Source of the DNA: Diphasiastrum complanatum
Lineage: Eukaryota; Streptophyta; Lycopodiopsida; Lycopodiales; Lycopodiaceae
Direction of reading: 5' to 3'
Length of the DNA stretch: 62,000 nucleotides
Assembly (NCBI GenBank): GCA_029204225.1
Contig: CM055097.1
Coordinates: 48,880,052 to 48,942,051, forward strand
A program made the translations under genes and the position numbers. Below, in pieces: positions 48,108 through 58,600 of the stretch; position 1 is the first letter of the stretch, and the number at the start of each line of letters is the position of its first letter. Under the pieces are notes generated by a model, which did no database searches, was not told the origin of the DNA, and saw only the letters and a program-made list of their open reading frames with translations.

Positions 48108-49385
48108 TTATGTCGTAGGCTAAAAACAGTATGTCGAGGCCAATTGTGATGTCAGAAGTTGAAAAGAATGACCTGCACTTTTTTCCTTACCAGGCCACTC
48201 GCCGCTTTTCCACCAATTTGAAAGCCAAATCGACGTCGCCTTCTGAAATGCACTCAGTTGTCAACTCCTAACTACGTGCCCACTGGAATGGTGAAATCAC
48301 TTTTGGTGCACTCCGAACACTTTCTACGCTGCAATCACTCTGTTTTGATGTACCGTACTTGTAGGTACAGTCCGGGTGCCCTTCGTTTGGAGGTCATAGC
48401 CTTTCGTTTGGGTCAAAACGGACAAAGGACCCAAAAATAGGGATTTTCCTTGTTTTTGAACTGTTTCTTTACCTTGAAGAAACTTCACACTTCACTTGTG
48501 AAGGGACCCAGCTCGAGTTTCAGTATGAAGATTTTTAATGAAGTTGAAGGCCAAAATACACTTCAAGACCCTTCAAGACCTTTTCCACTTCATCCAATGG
48601 TCCACTACGGTCTTGTGGTCCAGATTGTTCCATGAGCAATCTACCACGACCGTTGCTCCAATAGGAGTCCAATCCTATGGTCACCTGTGTGCCGAAACTC
48701 TTTCTTGCGGCCGCTATACACTTTTTGATGCTGAGCTGCTGCCCTCGATCGTCGCGCGTGAGCTCCACGCTCCTCCCTGTCTACGGCCGCGCCTCCCCAA
48801 ACTGAGTTTTGCTTGATCAATTTCATTTTTAGATCGATTTATGCACAATCTGAGGCCTGGAGCAGGGTCGCATTACTGATACCAAATCTGTAGAGTGTTC
48901 AATCATGAAATTCCGTGGAAAAACGATGATTTTAGCTCAACTTGACAAAGTGGCTTTTTTTTTCACATTTTACTACAAATCTGCTAGATTAACCATCTGT
49001 AGACAAATCTTTGACATAAACTTCAGAATCTCTCCATCGCTGGTTGACAATGTAATTAACTTCCATCTTGTCCTTACGACATCCAAAACGGTGCAAAAAC
49101 AGCGAAGAAATCACCAGTTATGTGTAGAAAACCGTAACTCCAAACCTGGTTTCAATTTTCAACTAGTTTCAAAATTGTCAATTTTTCACCAAATTTTTCC
49201 CTGTCTGATGCTATGCACAAGCTAATAATCCCTTTGTTGAGCTTGGCAAGCCTCTATAAACTAGAAATTGTGCACCAGTGCTTCTCCTTCTGTCTTCAAT
49301 CTGCCGTAAACCCCAAACTCTTAGAAGACAACTCTCCCGAAGCTCTCTTCAACGACGATGTTGTAGTGTGTACATTCCTTGTACG
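48108..49385 (-). other. Leader of the nested copia element
   Basis: About 1.28 kb between primer site and gag without a convincing frame. The CAAAT element has a leader of similar length. Confidence 0.5.
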
Positions 49386-49397
49386 GCTCTGATACCA
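49386..49397 (-). promoter_or_regulatory. Primer binding site (initiator tRNA-Met)
   Basis: TGGTATCAGAGC on the minus strand with no gap to the LTR. Confidence 0.9.
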
Positions 49398-49671
49398 ACT
49401 TAGAATTTGCTTCGAACAGGAACACAAATCATGCTACATAGTAACACAGACAGAAAACACTCTCCACAACAAGCTCACATAGCAGCTATATTTCTCAAAA
49501 TGAAATTACGTTGTACATATAGTTGTTCACTCAGACAACTCATGCATGACCCAGGTTGCCGTTGGCGGGACGCGTGTCCCGTTGACTTGCCTTGTGGCGA
49601 GGCCAAGTCATCCTTATCAACTGATAGGACCCACAGTACAGTAGCACAGTGATTCTGCTTTAATTCTAACT
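49398..49671 (-). repeat. 5' LTR (274 bp) of the nested copia element
   Basis: Same ends as the 3' copy. The initiator-Met primer site directly abuts it at 49397. Confidence 0.9.
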
Positions 49672-49676
49672 TGAGG

Positions 49677-49875
49677 TTTATTATGTCACTCAATCTTGGC
49701 CAATTCATCAAGTGTTGATGATATCTTGTGGCAAGATGGAGATGGAGACTCATTCATGAAGTTTTATGGTGGATACATATCAAGAAAGGACAAAGTTGGA
49801 GGAGACAAGCAAGCAAATGGTCATTACTCACATTTATTGTTTGGTTGCTATAATTTTTCAAAGAGTTCAAAGTTT
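49677..49875 (+). other. Unrecognised reading frame, 3' part
   Basis: It continues the frame cut at 43659: GLLCHSILANSSSVDDIL, MKFYGGYISRKDKVGG and YNFSKSSKF, then a stop. Removing the insertion with one copy of the duplication restores a single frame. Confidence 0.5.
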
Positions 49876-50224
49876 TAAGTGTGGAGGAATCATTTTATCT
49901 ATATTCTATTTGGCTCTTCATGTTCTAGTTACATCTTGATGTGTTAAATTGATGTAAAAAAAAGTGAATCCAATTTGGACACTATTCTCTATATCAATTA
50001 TGGAAACTACTTTAGAACATTAGAAAGGAGATCTATACTTAGAATGGAGATCATTCTAGGGCTGGATCAAAGTTCTATGGTTAAAACTATGCCAAAACTA
50101 GTTGAAGAGTGAGTGTAAGAAATTTCAACTAGTTTAGTCAAGTTTATTCATATTTTGGTTAATTGGTCAATATTAGGCCCATTATGCATTTTAGACTTAG
50201 AAATAAACTTTATGCAAGTTATTA

Positions 50225-50330
50225 CAATGTATGGACACTTGCACCTGTACTTGATAGAAGGAAACCAGTTAAATGCAAGTGGATCTACAAGATCAAAACA
50301 GGTCCTGATGGAATATCATAGTAATTACTT
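50225..50330 (+). pseudogene. copia RT N-terminal fragment
   Basis: It reads VWTLAPVLDRRKPVKCKWIYKIKTG (shown here as the family's W-x-L-V-P ... CKW-x-YK-x-K block), followed by stops. It probably belongs to the same old copia region as 41540-42306. Confidence 0.7.
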
Positions 50331-50739
50331 ACATATGAAAAATTTGCTTGCCTTTACAGATTGTAGTCAAGGAATGCCTGGTTACTATTTTTAGCCTAAA
50401 ATCTCCGGTTAATTAGGAGCAGTTAAGTCTATCATGATTGAATGGTTGCTATTTCCTTGCATATGTTGCGAGGAATAGAGCGCTTAACTCAAGAGAGTAT
50501 ATGGGATACTCAGGAATGAGTTAAAGTCATTTTCATCTTGATGGATCTCCTAGAGATTTTGGTAGGATGAATGGTTGTACCTTAGTTTTTTGAAAAAATT
50601 CTAAGTGTATTGGAACCAATAAGCATTTATGACAAGTCTACAAGTAATTGTGAATAGTCTTGGACTATAATTGTTTGGATCTTTAACTTTTGAACATTGA
50701 TTTTTAATGTAAGGTGGCATTTCACCCAGAGATGCATGT
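50331..50739. other. Spacer, nothing recognised
   Basis: Decayed transposon sequence is likely but unreadable. Confidence 0.3.
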
Positions 50740-50960
50740 AAATTGAGGTTACATGAAGGTGACGTTACCAGATATGAAAGAATCAGTCCCAATAGAAAAA
50801 TTTATCTCTTAGCGTACTTCTAAAGGTTGATATAGTATTTCAGTGCAAAGATAGATAATTTGAGAATTATTCCATCTCCAAGTACTTAATTGATATTGAA
50901 GTCAAACTAAGAATTGATTTTTGAGATAAATGTAAAAGTTAAAAGATTGATTGGTTAGCT
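50740..50960 (+). pseudogene. Second, more decayed gypsy chromodomain-like remnant
   Basis: At the DNA level it aligns with 51660-51850 (AGATAGATAATTTGAGAATT against AGATAAACAATTGAGAAATC, then further blocks down to GTTAAAAG), in the same orientation. The reading frame is lost. Confidence 0.55.
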
Positions 50961-51084
50961 TTTGAGCTTGATCTTCATGATTGGTCGACTACTCATCTAG
51001 TGTAATGAGAGGCTTTTTAATGCTTAAATGCCTTGGGAGGGATTTTGGGAAGAAATTGGTAATTAATAGATCAATTAAATACTA

Positions 51085-51120
51085 GAACCATACCGCGGTT
51101 CATGAACCGTGGTACGGTTC
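51085..51120. repeat. Near-perfect palindrome
   Basis: TACCGCGGTTCATGAACCGTGGTA (51091-51114) reads the same on both strands but for one pair. The phrase ACGGTTC repeats just after it. Function unknown. Confidence 0.8.
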
Positions 51121-51654
51121 ACCCCACGGTTCTCAGGACCCACGATTATGGGACCCGTGGGTTCTATGACTTAATTACATGTTGTGTTGTGGCATTCAAC
51201 GAACTACTTAAGAAAATTCATTTGGGCCCTATTTGCCTACTATTTAGGCTCATTTCCATTTGAAATTTTGGTATTGCTCCTTTTAATCTAAATTTGGAAG
51301 GTCCATTTTCATCATCATCACATTCAGCAATAACTTTGTAAGATTAAAGTTTTCTGAATGCCTATATTTTGTACCAAATTTTTTATTCGCCATTATTAGA
51401 CGAGGCAAAAGTAAGCTTTACTAGCTAGACATCTCTTTCAAAAAGAATTATTAATTTCTAGAATAGTCATGGCGAAGAGTTGACTCTATTTAAAATAAGG
51501 TTGCCAAGTTCCAAATTTTTCCTCAAGGAGAACCTTTTTGTTTGTTAGAGTGAAACATTATTTTACTTTTTCTTTAATCCAAACTTCAGGCCTTAGCACT
51601 TTTCCAAGAAGGGAGAAGCGTAAGAAAATAAGGAGTTTATATGATAATAACAGT

Positions 51655-51892
51655 TGGATATATTGAAGATTTTACCCATTTAGAGGACTTATCTCTCAAT
51701 GTACCTTTGGACCCTGAAAGAGTACTCTAAATCAGAGATAAACAATTGAGAAATCGTTCTATCTCTGAGTGCTTGATTAGGTTGGTTGGTCAGATTGAGG
51801 ATAATGATTCATGGGAAAGAGTTAAAAGCATACAAATTAGATCTTCCCTAGTTACTTGTTTTAAGGACAGAACTGGTTTAAGGGGAGAATAA
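51655..51892 (+). pseudogene. Ty3/gypsy chromovirus integrase C-terminus (chromodomain) remnant
   Basis: The plus strand reads LSLNVPLDPERVL, a stop, IRDKQLRNRSISECLIRLVG, DNDSWERVKSIQ and FKDRTGLRGE, then a stop. The block R-x-KQLRN-(K/R)-x-I-x-x-x-L-I-(K/R)-W...W-E is typical of chromodomains at the end of chromovirus integrases, which read histone marks to steer insertion. AAGGGGAGA (about 51880-51888) could be the polypurine tract. Confidence 0.72.
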
Positions 51893-52333
51893 TGTTAAGT
51901 CCATGTCCAGTATGTGGGATTTGGAATAATTACTGACATGGATAGCCGGTCACTCTAGTGTATGTGGTTATTAGTTATGCCTCGTCATTTCGGGCTTCGC
52001 CAATAAAGTAGTTAATAATCATATGAGAAAGCAGACCTATAATTGGACATAGAAGCACTTACATGGTGTTTGATTGCTATAATGCAAGAATAGGAGGTCA
52101 ATTGCTATTCCAGGTTGCATGGGGATTCTGAGAGAAATATTCTCTCCACATAGGAGAGAATATATATTAGTGAAAACTCGCCCATCTACCTATTAAATTT
52201 TTTGATCCTTGTCGCCAGGAGCCCCTCCTCTCTTGCATTTATTCATCATGGCATGGTTAGTATATTGACTAGGCATTATGCGGTTGGGTGGTTTTTGAAT
52301 TTGTAACAATATATGGACATTTCAATCTCAACA
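51893..52333 (+). repeat. Probable gypsy 3' LTR next to a host promoter
   Basis: It starts TGTTAAGTCC just after a purine tract and ends TCTCAACA. An internal TATATATTAG (about 52156) could be its TATA box. No second copy is in the window, so the right edge is a guess from the CA end. Confidence 0.5.
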
Positions 52334-52397
52334 CCCCTTTTAAGGGCTTTTTAGAGACACCTTTAATATTGTAATATAATGTGCATCAGTCGTGGCC

Positions 52398-52406
52398 TTT
52401 TATATC
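52398..52406 (+). promoter_or_regulatory. Possible TATA box of the coiled-coil gene
   Basis: TTTTATATC about 65 bp upstream of the ATG and about 65 bp from the proposed end of the gypsy LTR. Confidence 0.4.
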
Positions 52407-52428
52407 ACGAAAGCCAGCACAAAAGCAA

Positions 52429-52431
<3 letters not shown>

Positions 52432-52465
<34 letters not shown>
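52432..52465 (+). repeat. (GA)17 in the 5' UTR of the coiled-coil gene
   Basis: It lies immediately before the ATG at 52467. GA/CT tracts in 5' leaders are common in plants and can affect expression through GAGA-binding proteins. Confidence 0.9.
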
Positions 52466-52466
<1 letters not shown>

Positions 52467-52467
<1 letters not shown>

Positions 52468-52748
52468 TGGGTGCTCATGGCGTGCCGTTGGAGATGGTGG
52501 GAGCGGTGATGGAGATAACGGATGTCGCTTGGTCTGCTCTGGAGCATCGACGCGAGCACGCACGCTGCGAGGCTGCAAAGGAACATGATCGCGCGGCTCT
52601 TGAAAGCGCCCTAGCTCAGGAGCGATCCGAAAATGAGCGTCTGCGTGCTACTTTGCAACAATATCACACAGCTCTTCAGAATCTGCAAGCCAACCACAAT
52701 AACTCATCACCATCTTCTTTTCTTTCCCCTCTGGATTGCCCCAACGAT
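52467..52748 (+). CDS. Coding exon 1 of the coiled-coil gene (residues 1-94)
   Basis: MGAHGVPLEMVGAVMEITDV, then the coiled coil, ending LDCPND. Donor GTTAGT, phase 0. Reading through would add only a short hydrophobic tail and a stop. Confidence 0.8.
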
Positions 52749-54394
52749 GTTAGTCTCTTCAATTTCAACTCCAAGTTAATTCTTGCCATCTTTCTGTTGT
52801 AATTTCTTTAAACTTGAAGGACGAACTTGCTTTATTATGATGATTTTGTTTGAAAAGGGGCATCTGGATAGTTCAGTGTTATTTTAAATTTTGTTTTGTG
52901 AAATGGAAAGCAGCTGTAGTACAAGCGGGAATCATATGAATTGTTGTTGTATGTAAATTTGATCAATATTTTGAACCTTTCTCAGAACCCGAAGTCATAG
53001 TGATGATTCCCATCCACTCCTTTGTAACATTTACACCAGAAACATGGTTCCTGGGAGATTATTCAACCCGAAATTTCTTGTAAGTTAGAATCGAACTCCT
53101 GCAATATGTTTCGAGGAAACCCTAATTTTTGTTTCAAACTAGGCGCAGGTGGATGTGCTGGCAATCACATGGGCCAATATTATCATGAGAGAAAAATAAT
53201 GACCTCACCATGGCCGAATTGAAATTCTTGATGCATAAAGCATGGACGAAAGGATGCTGCTATCCAACGACCATTGGCTACGAGACTCAATGATAGGGCT
53301 CTACTAGAATGTGCCAATGAAACTTTGCTGAATAGAAGAGTGAGAGAAGAGGTGGAGGTGAGAGGAGCATTGTTAAAATAATCAATCGATGATCATCATT
53401 GGAATTTGGTAGGAGGGAGTCTTGAGAGGGAGTGAGAGGGAGAGGGAGTGTGTGTGTAGGAGAGGTAAGTGTGAGTGTGAGGGAGAGGGGGAGAGCTTAG
53501 AATTTAGGAGTGTGAGCCTTGAGGCTCGAGAGGAGGGAGTCTGTTAGAAGTTAGAAAGTGTTATTACTAAGTTGGTAGTAGGTAGGTTCAAGGTTGGGGA
53601 GTGAATTTTGAAAGATAATAGATTATATTAAATAGGTATTAGGAATAAGGTAATTAGTGATAGGAATTAGGTATTAGGGTTTAGAATTTTGGGTTTAGGT
53701 AGTAATATAGAATTGGGACTAGCCTACGTAGTATGATGCCAAAGGTTAGGGATCGCTCATGGGATCATGTGACAATCGCAGCAAACTATGGTACATCGGG
53801 CACAAAGTGGTGGACTTGCAAGTAAAGTTTAAACTGTAAATGGTAGTAGTAAATTTCAACTTTTAAACTCAAGTTTCTATCTAGTATCACATGTAAGTTG
53901 TTGTGATTCGTGAACACTGAAGTTTGAACATTGGATACTCAACTGTGAATACATAGATGGTGGCACATAGTACAGTTCTTGGTGACTCGGGAGAGAAGGT
54001 CCCCTTCGAGGCTTGAGGCTTGAGTCTTGAGTCTTGAGTCTCGAGTCTCCAGAGTCCAATCTTGAGTCTTGAGTCTTGACCTATTTTGTGCAATGTGTTT
54101 GATGAACTATGATAGGTAATGCAGTGTTAGATACACAGGTGGCCCTGCTCGGATAAAGACACACCTGCTATGCTTACGAGCTTATGCATCAGTTTAGGCC
54201 TGTCTCAGTAATGTGAATCATGATCAATCCTCAAAAAGAATCAAATTTCAATAAAAATACAAAAAACTATAAAATTGGTATAAACGTTATTTTCAATATC
54301 TCGTGACCCATTTATGTGTTAGAATTTCAATGTTAAACTTCACTCTTCAGTGTAGGCTAGTTGTTCTCTAGACTGTAGGTCAACACCTAAATAC

Positions 54395-54441
<47 letters not shown>

Positions 54442-55630
54442 GTATTGTGCTTGCTTTTTATGTTAATACAATGTTGGTGTGGTTTTCCTCGTCAGTCTAT
54501 GTTTTGGTGGCGTTCATGGTTATGATAGTGTGATTATTGACATGGTATTAGAGCTTCTATGATCTTGAGTGTCCACTCAGTGGATTTGACTTGTCAAAGG
54601 CTTCATATTGACGTGAGGAAGTGAAAGCTAGGAGAAGCATTTCAATGAGAATAAAAAAACTAGTTGACAGGACAAGGTGAATTGCAGCATTAGACGGAAT
54701 TGAAATAGGTTGAGTGTAGAGCTTTCTTTCGGTGACCAGAAATTCTGGAAATTAGTGAGAAGGTGATAATGCGGTTAGAAAACGCTTAGTGCACATTTTA
54801 ATGACTATGCAAATTGAGGCAATTGGCATCAAGGCCAAGGTCGAGGCAATTCAAGGCATAAGAAACTTGGAAATTGTTGATATTGCAATAAGCCTAGTCA
54901 TTGGGAGCGTGAGTGCTTCAAGAAGCAAAAGGAGGCAAGACAATGTAAAGGCAAGTGGCAATGCCAATCAATAGCACGTTGATGATGAGTAATATGAAGA
55001 TGAGAACCCAAATTTGCTCATTATGGCTGATGAGGCCAATTATGCCTGATACATTGATAGTGGAACGTCCAAGCACATGACTTCAAGGAAAAGTGGTTCT
55101 TGGAGTCCAAAGAAATCTATAATGGCGATGAGATTGGACAAGTGGATGGTCAATTACTAGTTAAAGGTTTTGGAGTTTTGTCAGCGAGATTATTTAGTGT
55201 AAAGAGAAAGCAGATAGCAATGTGCAATCTGTACCCTATTTAGTCCACAATCTATTGTCTTTTGGGACAGTGGCGGATCGACAATTGAAGGTTGAATCTG
55301 AGAGTGACAAGTGTCTTGTCAAAAACATTGAGAATCACTATAAGGGGATTGATACAGGACCGAGAGTCAATGGAAATCGGTTGTACAAGCTATAAGCAAG
55401 CTCATTTGATCAAGCCATGGTAAGCATTGTTAATGATCAGAGTGAATTTTGGCATCAAAGATTTGGTACCAAGTCATTAGGTAGAATAAAATCTGGCAAT
55501 CTTTGCACTCAATCAAGTATAGAAAAAATGCAATTTTATCATTGAGAGAGTGGCAGAATTTCGATGTTAAACTTGACTCTTCAAGCTAATTGTATTTTAG
55601 ACCAGACTGTTGGTCAACTTATAAACCCCT

Positions 55631-55693
<63 letters not shown>

Positions 55694-58600
55694 TGTGCTT
55701 GCTTTTCATGTTAATATAGTGTGGTTTTTCTCCCCCTCCATGTTTTGGTGGTGTGAAAGTGTGATTATTGACATTATGTCCTATGTAGGTGTCCTTGGTA
55801 ATGCCTCATCTATGGGTATTGATGCCAAAACCTCATATGTGGATGTCGAAATATGCAAAAGTACAACACTAGGAGGCAATGCACCGCGGATCAATCATAG
55901 AAGCACATACATCTTGCTGTAAAACCTTCTAGTCAAAGGAAGTAACACCATCTTGTTTGTTTGTGTTCAACAACACTTAGCTCGACCTTTGAAATTTAAA
56001 ACAACCATTTGGACCTTAAAAGCATTCTCTTTGTTGATACATCTCAAAGTTCGTCTCGAGTGTAGCCAACCAGTTTGTTAGCTCACTGACATTATATGAA
56101 TCAAAACACATGGTCAAGGGGATTGAGCAAGAACAATAAAATGGAGTCAAGCCAATTAGGGGAGGGTTTGTAGAGGAGGGGGAGTTTGGGGGAAGGGAGT
56201 ATTAGAGAACAATTCAGAGGGAGGGAATTCGAGTGGGTGGATTTCGTCGAGAATCATGCAATAATAGGACATTTAATGCAAGAATAAAATCTCATGCAAT
56301 ATTAGAACAATTGAACCATGATTTAGAATGGATTATGAGTTTCCAACTAAGATATCAAGAACAATCAGTGATTCACTCCTTCGTAGGCCCTCTCACAAAT
56401 CAGCTTTGGTCTTCGAGTTTGCCCTTGAAGAAGTTCACACTTTCAATAATCAGAAGCTATTAAATCAATACATATTATACATATTCCCATATTTACTGTA
56501 TCATATTGGGGTTTCTAGTGAAGGCTGGGCGCATGAACAATATCCTTCAAAGACTACCAACAATCACCAAATAAACTTGGATGCGATTCTACAGTCATTT
56601 GAATGAATGCGTTTATCTCCTATTTATACTAGAGAGAAGGACCCTAATGGAACTTTGCAGGAAGCTACTGGTTTAGTCTAAGGTTGCCCATACTTATCTA
56701 GAACTAGGACCCAGTACCTAGTTAAGGGTAGGCCTAGTAATGCAATAATGTCTTTAAATCGCACCAACAAGGCTCCTTCCAAGAAGCTCAACTGGGCCCA
56801 AAGTCAAATTTGAATAGATGGGAGTTTAGGGATCCAAATGTAATCATATGGTCCACGCGAAGCTAATTGTGTCTTGAAGTGTAGTACATGAACTATCAGC
56901 ATGCTCCTCTTCTCGTAATTTGAGAGGTGTTGTATTCTTCATTGAAGCTAGTCAATTCATTTTGACTTATTGAGTCTAGTATTCATATTATTATTTGTAT
57001 TATGTCATAGCAAGCGATGCTGTCTTTGCTTGCATGGTTAAAGTGAAGCTTTATAAGTTTATATATTTCTGAATAATTTTGTGAAATGTTTCGCTTTCTG
57101 TCGAGACCATTGTTGGAAGTAATGATAACAAATGCTTTGCCCATGAACAGTTTTCTGAACGGTTAAAGCAGAAACTACAATCTCCAGAGTACATTGAAAG
57201 GCTTCAACATGTTCAACAAAAGGGGGAAAATGTCATACATGATGATTCTCTGGTGAAAGCTGAAGGTACCCAGCCCAAGTTCTTGTTTATCTTTTTGCTA
57301 TTTAGAGTGTTGGGGTATGCTAAAAATTGAAGTTGAGAAATTGAGAAGAGAAGAAAAGAGAAGGCTGTTGCCAACTAACTTATGTTGGCTCAATTTTACT
57401 TTTTGTTGCGAATTTGTGAAGGTTGAGAACTATAGTACCAAAATTCACTTGATTACAGCCATAAAGTTTAGATTATGCATTTGGGGGTTACATTAAATTA
57501 TGTGAGAACCTAACTATGCCTATCTGTAATCTTCACATCAAAATATAGTCATACAATGAGTGGATTGGCATTGGTCTTAAGAGATTCAAATGTTGAATCA
57601 TTTGAAAACAAGAACCTCATACTTGGAAAAAGCTAATAAAAAATTCTCTGTGCAAGTCAAAACTGTATTTTAGAATCCATTACATAGTGTTTGATTTGTA
57701 CTTCATGGGATGATACCAAGCCATGGTACTTACATCAAGTTGTAAATAATGATGCACTTTGGGGTATTTTTAGTTTCATGTTTGGGTGTGTGCAAAATTT
57801 CTTTGGAGACATTAGTTGTTAATATGTCCGATACTTGTAGAATGTGACAAAAGAGTCTCGTTTATGCAATTTCCTTCATGTTGCTCCTTTCTTTGCCCTT
57901 CTAATTTTAGCTAAACACTTAAAAGAGAGGGTAATAGAGCTCCCTATTGCAATGCAACTATCCATTATGTTTCTCAGATGTGTATGTTGCCTGATTATAG
58001 GAGTAACAGACACTACATACTACATAGTATCATTAGAAGGAATCAACGTCCTGGTTGACATTTTGTGAATGTAAATCCTATCTATAGTTGCACAACAATC
58101 TGGTATGCATATGGAATGAGCATACCGTAACACTCTAATTCTTTTCTGCCTTATTTTGGAACGCTGTTTTTTTTTTGTGGAGGGGTTGCTTCAGGAGGGT
58201 ATAGCAGAGTTGATATATAGTGCTCAAAAAATATAGTGTGTGGGTTTAAGGTACTTAAAATAGAACACTTAACTTCAAATTGTCTACAACGTTGAGTCTT
58301 AGAAAATTTGTATATTACAACTGATAAGTTTATGAAAATTAACATCCATTGTCCAAGCAGGCAATTCACAAATTCTCAATTTAACTGCATCGTGTGTTAA
58401 GATAACCGATATTTAACTGCTTCAATTCTCACTACAATGAAGTTGAGATTGGATAGGAACTCCAAACATAAACCAGGTAACAAAAATGGATCCCATAAAA
58501 ACCCAAGGCTTCAGGCCAATACAAAAGTGGCTCCAATTATGTTAGCCTAAGTCCACAGTGTCATGAAATATACACTCGAGTATGAAAACCCTAATAACAT

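Larger units (their letters stand above)
43660..49671 (-). mobile_element. Nearly full-length Ty1/copia element (6012 bp), nested
   Basis: Two 274-bp LTRs (43660-43933 and 49398-49671) of equal length differ at about 24 sites by hand count, mostly transitions. The primer site TGGTATCAGAGC (minus, 49397-49386) is flush with the 5' LTR; a purine tract (GGAGAG, about 43934-43939) precedes the 3' LTR. The LTR ends are AGTTAGAATT and AATTCTAAGT on the minus strand, not the usual TG...CA. Flanks GGAGG (43655-43659) and TGAGG (49672-49676) are a probable 5-bp duplication with one change. Gag, protease, integrase, RT and RNase H are all present in copia order, each with one or a few stops or frameshifts. 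Confidence 0.92.
54317..55773 (+). mobile_element. copia deletion derivative (1457 bp), TSD TTATG
   Basis: LTRs 54317-54542 and 55551-55773, flanked by TTATG (54312-54316 and 55774-55778). Primer site TGGTATTAGAGC (54543-54554) abuts the 5' LTR; ATTGAGAGAG (55541-55550) precedes the 3' LTR. Inside are a gag zinc-knuckle piece (NKPSHWEREC with a stop in the first CxxC), protease YIDSGTSKHMTS after a stop, and a pre-integrase segment (NNLLSFGTVADRQLKVE, FWHQRFGTK). Most of gag and all of integrase, RT and RNase H are deleted. It resembles the CAAAT element in sequence and LTR plan. It sits in sense orientation in intron 1 of the coiled-coil gene. Confidence 0.93.

Noticed and set aside
52379-52466. 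N-terminal extension of the coiled-coil protein with an Arg-Glu repeat
   Set aside because: It is only the translated (GA)n tract of the 5' leader. The ATG at 52467 directly follows the tract and starts sequence of normal composition.
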